A DNA stretch of 64,000 nt from Emydura subglobosa (lineage: Eukaryota; Chordata; Testudines; Chelidae). Numbering within the stretch: the stretch's first letter is position 1; every line of letters starts with the position of its first letter. Positions 57,016 through 64,000 of this stretch are shown piece by piece. Both the position numbers and the translations under genes were made by a program. The stretch is taken from the NCBI GenBank assembly GCA_007922225.1, contig ML679959.1, positions 29,182,540-29,246,539 of the forward strand. The letters run 5' to 3'. A model generated the notes under the pieces. The model saw only the letters and a list, made by a program, of their open reading frames with translations, had not been told where the DNA came from and ran no database searches.

Positions 57016-58469
57016 ATGAGACCCTAAACAGAATAGAAGAGTTTAAAAAAGAATCTGCAATCACTCCTACAATTTGGGAATGGATCAGATATTCAGCCCA
57101 GATGCCTGAAGTAATAACAAACACAGCCGTGAATGCCTTTGTTGCTAATATTAGCTAGTTCATTTAATTTGACTTGTCCGTGTTATCTATAGCTATTCAG
57201 GAGTATGTTACACTGCTTGAAATTACCCTGAAAGCTTCACTTTTCACTAAAGAGCCCAAAAGACAGCAGCACAAAAGATGTCTTTGTGTCTCTTTTTCTG
57301 CCAAACCTAGCCTCCGCCGTGCTGGAGTGGCTTGTGCAATTCATAGCGGTGTTTTTGTTTGTAGCTGGGTTGTTTGGCTGATATGCAGCTGTAAATGGGG
57401 CTCTGAGAAATACTTCATCAAGATGGCTTGGTTCAAAGCCATCTTCTCCATAGAAGATGATTGGCTCCTCTGGGCACTGGGCCCAAAAATAACAATCTTA
57501 TATAAGTAAATAAATATTGTATCGCCTTTTCAGCAGGACAGAATGGCTATTGAATGCAAAACATTTATAAGGCCTTCATTAATTTGGAGCGTAAGTGAAA
57601 TTTTGCTGGGAATTAAGGATGTCTTGGGCCTTTTAAAGGCTTTATATTTGTGTCTTGCAGAGAGGCAGGCGATCGTTTGTCTTTTTTTAAAGTTTCTGAT
57701 CCAGGTGGAGTAACATCAGACATTGAAAATAGTGCCTATAAATATGGAAATGCTGCTGCTGAAATGACTGACTCCCCCATCTGTCTGGGAAGGGAGAGGA
57801 AGCTCAGTGGGTTTATTTTATATTCCTCTGTGGAGAGGGTCTTGTTTTCCCCCGAGACTGAAGGCAGCCCCACACCCCCCCAACTAAGAAAGGCCGTCCC
57901 CCGGCTCCATTTTGCTACCTAGTGCAAACGTTGCACCTGTGCAATGTGCTGCTAAATCAGAAGAGTGGTTTATGTTACACTGACTTTGCATGAGTGCCAA
58001 TGACTGCTCACGGAGTGTGGTGGAGAATCCAGGTCTGGGTGTCCCCAGAGTTCCCTGGCTTCGATCGGTACACGTTGAAGACAACATTGGCTGTGTTAGC
58101 TGAGCCCACGGCAATGGTGGAAGAGCAAGCATGCATCTGGATATTGTTGTCTCTCTCTGCCATCTTTGATCGTTGACCATGGGTATTGTCACCTTTGAAC
58201 TGTGGCAGGGTCGTCCGTACTTTGAGAGGACACTGCCTTCATTTCTGACCGCTCCCCGAGGGCAGTACTGGGCCGGTGTGCTCTTTAGCGTCTCTCATAC
58301 AAGGTCATACAGGGGCTTTTGTCCATCACGTCTCCTGTTCAAAAGATGCATGAAGCAAAGGTGAGGCAGAGATAATGTTAGCCGTGATGCCTCTAGTGTG
58401 TCATCTGCATACAACGTTGTGTCTCCATTTCATAGATTCAATGGAGCTGTGGCAGCTTACGCCAGTTTA
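57016..58469. other. Unique DNA; possibly conserved-looking, no gene proven
   Basis: 57100-57500 is free of recognizable repeats and keeps an open frame of 111 codons without recognizable domains. 57890-58180 contains a segment with a possible dispersed-repeat feel (AAGTCAGTGTAACATAAACC when complemented) that I could not classify. Confidence 0.4.
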
Positions 58470-59030
58470 GAATCTGCTCCATAGATCTTAAGAGCAGAAG
58501 GGAGCATCTGGTCCAGTGACTCTCAGGTGTGGCCACGGTGGCTTCATGCGGTTACCAAGGATTTCATGTGTGGCCACCACCACTTTTGAGGTCATGGAGC
58601 CCCTTCTTTAAGCTCCCAGCCGCAGCCACCAGGTCTGCTTCCTGCAAAAGCAGAGCAGGCCAAGGTCTGCCTGGTGGTATTTCACAATAGTGTAGCAGGG
58701 CTGTTTCTTGGGTACTTTTGTGGCATTGTTAGCATAACATTTTAACTGTCAGAACGGCAACCAACCTGAATTTCCGGTGGCCGGATGTGCGGCCCCAGCA
58801 AAAATTCATTGAAGAACCACTGATCTGGTCTGACCTGCATAACATAGACCAAGGAATTACACCCAGTGATTTTGACATCAGGCTGATAACTTCCGTTTGA
58901 GCTAAAGCATACCTGTTAGAAAGATTTAATTAATTTCCTTCACTATTAACTATTTGCACCTTATTTTAAGTTTGAATTTTTCTAACTTACCTCTCTGCCA
59001 TTGGAACTTGTTACCTTGTTGTTTCATTGA
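58470..59030 (-). mobile_element. CR1/L3-like LINE, split by a hAT-type MITE
   Basis: The first part, CATAGATCTTAAGAGCAGAAGGGAGCATCTGGTC in order (58481-58513), is continued after the insertion by TCTGACCTGCATAACATAGA, TTACACCCAGTGATTTTGAC, GTTTGAGCTAAAGCATACC and AAGTTTGAATTTTTCTAAC (58830-59000). Removing 58514-58831 restores one uninterrupted L3-like 3' region in minus orientation. It is an older insertion than the MITE it hosts. Confidence 0.85.
58514..58823. mobile_element. hAT-type non-autonomous transposon (310 bp) with 8-bp target duplication
   Basis: The left end CAGTGACTCTCAGGTGTGG and the right end GAAGAACCACTG (complement CAGTGGTTCTTC) are the CAGTGGTTCTCA-type TIRs typical of hAT/Charlie elements. 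ATCTGGTC precedes it at 58506-58513 and follows it exactly at 58824-58831. The interior has GGCCACCACCACTTTTGAGG and GGTGGCCGGATGTGCGGCCC but no transposase, so it depended on a related autonomous element. Confidence 0.95.
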
Positions 59031-60517
59031 GAATTTTACCCTGCATTTGGTTTGCATGAGAAACAGGCAAAATGAAATTGCCCAAATTCAGATCTGGCCG
59101 GGACACCAACACTAAAGACCTTTTCCTAACCTGTTATCCAGAGACTTTTCTTTTAATTGAATAGCAAATCTAAAAAGAAAATTTCCAATCTAAGCCTATG
59201 ATTTATCTGATTTTCATATCTGAAAAATATTTCACAGCACCTTTTATATCCCATGGAGTGCCTGTGGTAGGATTTAGTAGTTGTTCAATACAAATAACAT
59301 CAGTGTATTGGGGAGGGAAAAGAGAGTTCTCTTGACAGTTTCATTCCTGCCACAGTTCAAACCATTATTTCATTTCAAACCTGAGTTGTCTGGAATACCT
59401 CCTTTGACAAGCCAGTTAAGTGAAGGTTTTACTGCACATTTGTGTATTCCCCTTGTTGATATACCCAGAAAAAGTGATTGTTTTATGAGCGTTAGCTCGT
59501 TAACAGATGCTCAATGTGAGCAGCTCCTGTTGCATAAAACATTCTCAGCTGAGACACTGATCAATGACTATGCAGCTGCTTCCTTAGAACTGAAGACAAA
59601 ATGCATTGCTATGGAAGAGAAGATTGATACGTTCCTCCCTGTTTTCCTTTGTGTGTCCAGGTTTCACATTCCTCTCACCTGTTCTGAATTTTTCCATGAC
59701 TCTTCTGTTCTTCAGAGAATAATATTTTGTTTGGAAGTAGCCAGTTTTAAATTTTTAAATGCACCACAAAGGAAAGGAGTCCATTGTGTGTTTCCTTTTT
59801 TGCATAACAAAGCTTGCTAGCATTGCAGTTTTAATTTCACCGCTTTAGCTAATATACTACCCGATTATCATGACCATTTCATTCTGCCTTCAGATCAGCG
59901 AGCCAGTGCCTCAAATACTTTCCAGCTGAATAAAATTACCCTTCTTTAAATCACAGTTAGAAGCAGCCCTAAGCCAGACACTGGGGAAGTGACGTTTGCT
60001 AACTACCTGCTGATTAAATAATATTCCTCTGGTGTCCGTTTCAGTGGATCTCATTTATTCATTTTAGTTTTTAAAACAGGGCTACTGGGGGTCAAGCTGT
60101 CCTGCAATGGCTCAAGAGCATAAATACCAACTTCAGGATAGATTGTTAAGAACCAGATTGATTGTGAGTTCTCTACTTTGATTTCACCAACCAGTTATCA
60201 AGTGTAAACTCCTCAGGCACTATAAGAGCCTTAACATGGAGTCACAGACAGGCCCCTTGGGTACACCTATCTGTCTTGCCACCCAGGTGAGCCTGTCTTT
60301 GTGATAGATGGTCCCTTACATCAAGGATCACAGCAATATTCAGATTACTCCCAGTCCCAAAGGATCTCACACCAAAGACAACGCTTCTAGCCAATCCCGT
60401 AACCACCTATATACAGGTTTATTAATAGAAAACGGAAATAGGAGTTATTTACAAGGTTAAAGCAGGCAAACACAGATGCATTTCAAATGGTAATAGAAGC
60501 GTCTGTAATAAGTGTGA
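59031..60517. other. AT-rich DNA with one longer open segment, no gene proven
   Basis: 59281-59820 is open on the plus strand for about 180 codons, the first ATG being at 59488 (see findings). No splice edges, signal peptide or known domain were recognized. The rest is featureless. Confidence 0.4.
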
Positions 60518-61790
60518 TGGAATCCCCAGAGCACAACCTGGCACTGTGGGACTGCTGTGCGCCCTTAACAGTCCAACCTGGCGTCTCTCTCACAAAGCTA
60601 TGCCAGTGACGAAATCCCTCCAGGTGCTTTGATCACTCAGCTATCACCATGTGGAGCTGCACACACAGCTACATGGCATGACTGTTCCCTGAGCCACTCA
60701 TGAATCAGACACAGGGAGAGGCACCAGCCGGTCACTCCCATTCCCAGCCTTGCACCCCAGAAATATTCCGTCTTACACTGCTCAAGGCTTCCTCGGACAG
60801 CGCAAACTCATTAATAAGTTTGCCACTTCTTCATAGGAAAGTGGACACGCTCCAGCCATTGTAATCTGAGCCGAGATTCCCCAAGCACTTCAACCAAAGC
60901 CACACTGTTTTAGGTAAAATATCAAACAGATTGATTGACGACAGAAAGGTAGATTTTACGTGATTATAAGCAGGAGGCATAGAGATCCAAGTCGGTTACC
61001 TAAGAAATAAAAATAGAACCCCAGTCTAAATTCTAACTTTACCAGACAAAGCAAGATTTGACTCAAGCCATCTCTCCCAGACGTTACAGGCAGCTCACAG
61101 TTCCTCAGTACCCAGACTGGATTCCCTTCCAGCCTGGGACCAATCTCCCTGGTTCCAAGTCTTTGTCCTCCTGATGATCTTCCAGGTGTTGAGACTGTGG
61201 GGGCGGGGAGGAGAGACTCAGTGATGATGTCACTGTCCCTCATTTATACTTTCTTCCAGCTGTTAAAAAGATCCTTGCTGCGACATGGGTTAGGCTGCTC
61301 TCATTACGTACGTGCCTTCTCTGAAGAGTCTCTGGGAGAGTGGATTCTTTTAGATGAGCCATTTTAACGCCTGTCTGGCCACTGTTGGCTGCTCCTAAAG
61401 CTTTGTTTCCCTTTGCCATAGAGCAACTACATGGGAGACCTTACAGTCGCGCAACTGCAGCGGTACAGCTGTGTCACTGTAAGGTCTGTAGTGTAGACAG
61501 CCTAAAATCTTTTATCCTCTTCAATGTTCCACTCTAATCCGTCTGGTGTCACTGGGCCTTCCTTTCTGGGCAGGCTGTAACTCCTTCTGTTGGAGACCAG
61601 CATTTCACACTAGTTAATGTTTCTCTCCTGTCTGGTGCTTTACACCGTTACAGAGACTCACAATGCAACCGCTCAGATATTACTTGACTATGGGATTCAG
61701 ATATTATTAGTGAGATTAACGCCAGTAGCAGCTACAAGCAGTCCATAAAGTCTGAACACTAGACACATTATTATAATTCTAGTGCCTACT
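60518..61790. mobile_element. LTR-like dispersed block, third type
   Basis: It begins TGTGATGGAATCCCCAGAGC, passes through GCACTGTGGGACTGCTGTG, TAATAAGTTTGCCACTTC, ACGTGATTATAAGCAGGAGG and CCTGGGACCAATCTCCCTGG. It continues to CAGATATTATTAGTGAGATT and GCAGTCCATAAAGTCTGAAC near 61750. It shares style but not obvious base identity with copies A and B. No gag/pol coding. A short hairpin-bearing element appears nested at about 61430-61503. Interpretation as a solo LTR or old LTR element is inferred from the TG start and general familiarity with turtle repeats. Confidence 0.45.
61437..61505. repeat. Hairpin with perfect 11-bp stem (MITE end)
   Basis: GACCTTACAGT (61437-61447) pairs exactly with ACTGTAAGGTC (61476-61486) across a 28-base loop. 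The loop itself contains CAGCGGTACAGCTG. It is followed by GTAGTGTAGACAGCC, the AGTGTAGACA word that also ends the 22.5 kb MITE. It is probably a MITE end or small palindromic element. Confidence 0.55.
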
Positions 61791-62984
61791 TTGGCAGCAC
61801 TGACACATAGTGAGCCGACTGAATCGAGCGGTGTATTTGTCAGCATTTAGCTGAGGCGTGAGGACCTTGGCATGAGATTTCCTCTTTCAAATCTCTCCTC
61901 ACATCTGCAATGATGCCTAGAAAAAATCAGCCACTCAGTCGTGACTTGAGGGGCAAGTGGGGAAAGCTGGCATTTACTGTATATATATGATCATCAGAGG
62001 GGGAAATTGCAAATCTAGATACAAACTATTCCTCTTATTCTATCGTTCACAAGGCACTTCTCTATTTTGGCTCCACTCCTGCAAAGACTATACATCTCCT
62101 AACACAATGGGGGCCCTATCCTGGCCCTGGACACTACCATAATATAAATGTTCAAATCTAATAGAATTGGGGTGGTTGAAAACTCATTGAACCTGATAGA
62201 CGTGACAGTCACCCTTCATTCAGATTAAATGTCAGACGCAATTAAGGTCCTTCATGGAAGGAGATAGCTGAAACAATAGGAGTCACCACCCAAAACACAG
62301 GCCACTAAGATCAGGCATTTGAGCTATGTGGGCAGAGGAGTTTCACCATGGGCTGACTGCAAATGCAGGGGTTTCAATATTGTTTGATGGAGCAGGGTGT
62401 ATTAGAGAGATAAGCAGCAGCTAAGTTAAGAAGACAGCAAGAACAAGCACCGGGAGCGTAATTTTCTGAGAAAGCCTGTAGGGAGAGCTTTTTAGGTAGA
62501 TTGATGGCTGAAAGAGCTTTGAAACTAATGATCAAAGAAACTGTGTCCTGCTGTTTGATTCCTAGTGTGTTGAAGAAGACAGGAAACAGGGCTGCGCTGA
62601 AGTAGTACCAGACTCCATCACCCGTTTTTCCTAATGGAGACCCTGAATATTGGCCACCCATGTGGGTCAAAAGGGGTAACAATAATGATCCCACTGAATT
62701 AATTCCCACTCCATAGTGCCACCATATCCCAGTTCAAATCCCTTCACTTCTCAACTGGATCATGCAGATGGGAGCTGGTTTTAGCCCACAGAGGTGTCTA
62801 ATTTCAAGTTCTGCAAACAAGCACATGATCGGAGCCGGAGGAACAACAAATTCTAACACTATTCTAGGAATGTTTGAACAAAAGTGCACGGGTTGTTTGG
62901 GTTCCGTTTTCAAATTCCTCTCATCTGCTCTGACTCAGTTACAAGCTAGCAGTCAGGCTACTGGATCGGTCACAGGACTGGGGG
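61791..62984. other. Unique DNA, no gene seen
   Basis: No supported gene. The short open frame at 62374-62709 (minus) lacks domain or splice evidence. Confidence 0.45.
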
Positions 62985-63190
62985 AAGGGGAATCCAGAAT
63001 GCCTAGGGTCTATTTCTAACTCCTCCACTGACTTGCTGTATGACTTCGGGAAGCCACTTCCATCTCTTTGTGTCTGTTTTCCCTCTCACCCTTTGTCTGT
63101 TTAGACTGTAAGTTCTTTGGGGCAGGGACTGTTTCACAGTGTGTCTATGCAGTGCCTGGCACAATCATGGTTGTGGTTACACGGCGCTTC
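62985..63190 (+). repeat. MIR-type SINE with GTAAGTTCTTTGGGGCAGGG tail
   Basis: CACTGACTTGCTGTATGACT, CGGGAAGCCACTTCC, then CTGTAAGTTCTTTGGGGCAG, GTCTATGCAGTGCCTGGCAC and GTTACACGGCGCTTCTGGAA. It links the MIR core (first half) with the tail type of 5236-5392 and 25563-25690 in one element, which supports grouping them. Confidence 0.75.
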
Positions 63191-64000
63191 TGGAATAGCG
63201 ATAAATGTGGTTACTTGCCTTTATGTTCACCCCGACAATTCATTTTAAGTGAATATTTGCAGAAAGACACTTTCAGACACATAATCACAAGTATTTGATG
63301 CAGAAACCTAATTCTAAGCACTACTTTCATCCAATCAAGAACAGAAACATCTCATCCAACTTCCGTTTCCCATCAAATCAGCTCAAAGTTCAGATTTCAA
63401 ATATCAGAACTTTGCAACAGATTGCTCACAAACAAGCCACCATACAATCATTAATTGCAAACAGTATTCAGCAAATAATTTCAAATACCAAATCTGAGAA
63501 AATTGCAACCTGCCTACAGACAATTTATGACTGGAAAAAAGCACTTTTTCTCCACTAAATTATTTGTTATGAATTATTTAGTGGGCCTTGTGTGTGATAA
63601 ACGAGTGCTGAAAAGCAGCATGCATTTCTAAAGAGTAGAAAGAATTATCACTGCTTTAAAAAAAGTCTTTTGTTTTTACCATATCCTTTATGGTACAGGA
63701 GCCACCAATAGGAGCAGCAGCAAGTAATGAAGAGAGCCATATAAACTGCTCAGAAAACAGTAACTCAAATCCCAAGAAGCTCAGTCCATGGCTCTCTTGT
63801 TTGTGTGACATAATGACAGACCTTATACAGAGTTTTGATTATTTCAGTTGGAGAAAAATGAATTCTGAAAGGTCCAGAAAAGCATTTTCATGTAGTGAAA
63901 TGAGTTAATAGTTAAAATATTTAACAAAATCAATGGATAATAAAAAATAGGTCCATTAAGAATGGGGGAAAAGAAAGAAAACTGCTCAGATCAGGTGAAA
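63191..64000. other. Unique AT-rich DNA, no gene seen
   Basis: The open frame at 63295-63558 encodes an Asn/Gln/Ile-rich, low-information peptide in AT-rich sequence. No exon edges are recognizable. The window ends without a feature. Confidence 0.45.

Noticed and set aside
61786..61812. U6 snRNA-like 5' end (GTGCCTACTTTGGCAGCAC)
   Set aside because: It resembles the U6 start for about 19 bases only. The next bases do not follow U6, so it is too short to call a pseudogene.
1..64000. CRISPR arrays, operons, phage genes or bacterial systems
   Set aside because: No regularly spaced repeats, no dense coding, and abundant vertebrate retroelements rule out a prokaryotic interpretation.

Overview
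The window looks like nuclear DNA of a non-avian sauropsid, most likely a turtle. I see no operon structure, no dense gene packing, and no intact protein-coding gene. The dominant repeats are CR1-type LINE remnants in at least two lineages: one with the octamer-style 3' end, and one older lineage that I call L3-like. There are also MIR-type SINE fragments, several short terminal-inverted-repeat (TIR) DNA transposons, LTR-like blocks, and one GC-rich LINE of the L1/Tx1 type. There are no Alu or L1-PA sequences. The taxonomic call rests on this repeat mix and is an inference.

Layout. 1-9 kb: mostly unique AT-rich DNA with an A/T-rich dispersed repeat, a CR1 3' end (4.68 kb), a longer plus-strand CR1 (7.9-8.7 kb) and a TIR element (8.7-9.1 kb). 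10-20 kb: MIR and CR1/L3-like fragments, then an LTR-like block (18.6-19.7 kb). 22-32 kb: a MITE beside a MIR, several CR1/L3-like tails, a second copy of the LTR-like block (28.9-30.05 kb) and two hairpin-bearing SINE-like units. 34-42 kb: the most repeat-dense part, with a clear MIR, a 1 kb CR1 and a decayed Tx1-like LINE (37.8-41.3 kb) interrupted by about 460 bp of foreign, AT-rich, zinc-finger-like coding sequence. 42-54 kb: largely unique, with two copies of one small MITE (one with a clear target-site duplication), a CR1 C-terminal remnant (47.7-48.3 kb) and a compound repeat block. 54-64 kb: the best-preserved CR1 (55.6-56.7 kb, FADD box intact), an L3-like LINE split by a hAT-type MITE with a perfect 8-bp target duplication (58.5-58.8 kb), an LTR-like block (60.5-61.8 kb) and a MIR.

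Functionally, the recognizable coding sequence is all retrotransposon reverse transcriptase debris, broken by stops, frameshifts, deletions or insertions. The window is therefore best read as intergenic or intronic DNA that records successive transposition events. Nested insertions give relative ages: L3-like LINEs and MIRs are oldest, TIR elements landed in them later, and the 55.6 kb CR1 is among the least decayed. A few exon-like open segments (43.16-43.35 kb, 52.7 kb, 59.3-59.8 kb) are given as unproven candidates. The strongest candidate for something unusual is the chimeric insert inside the Tx1-like LINE.
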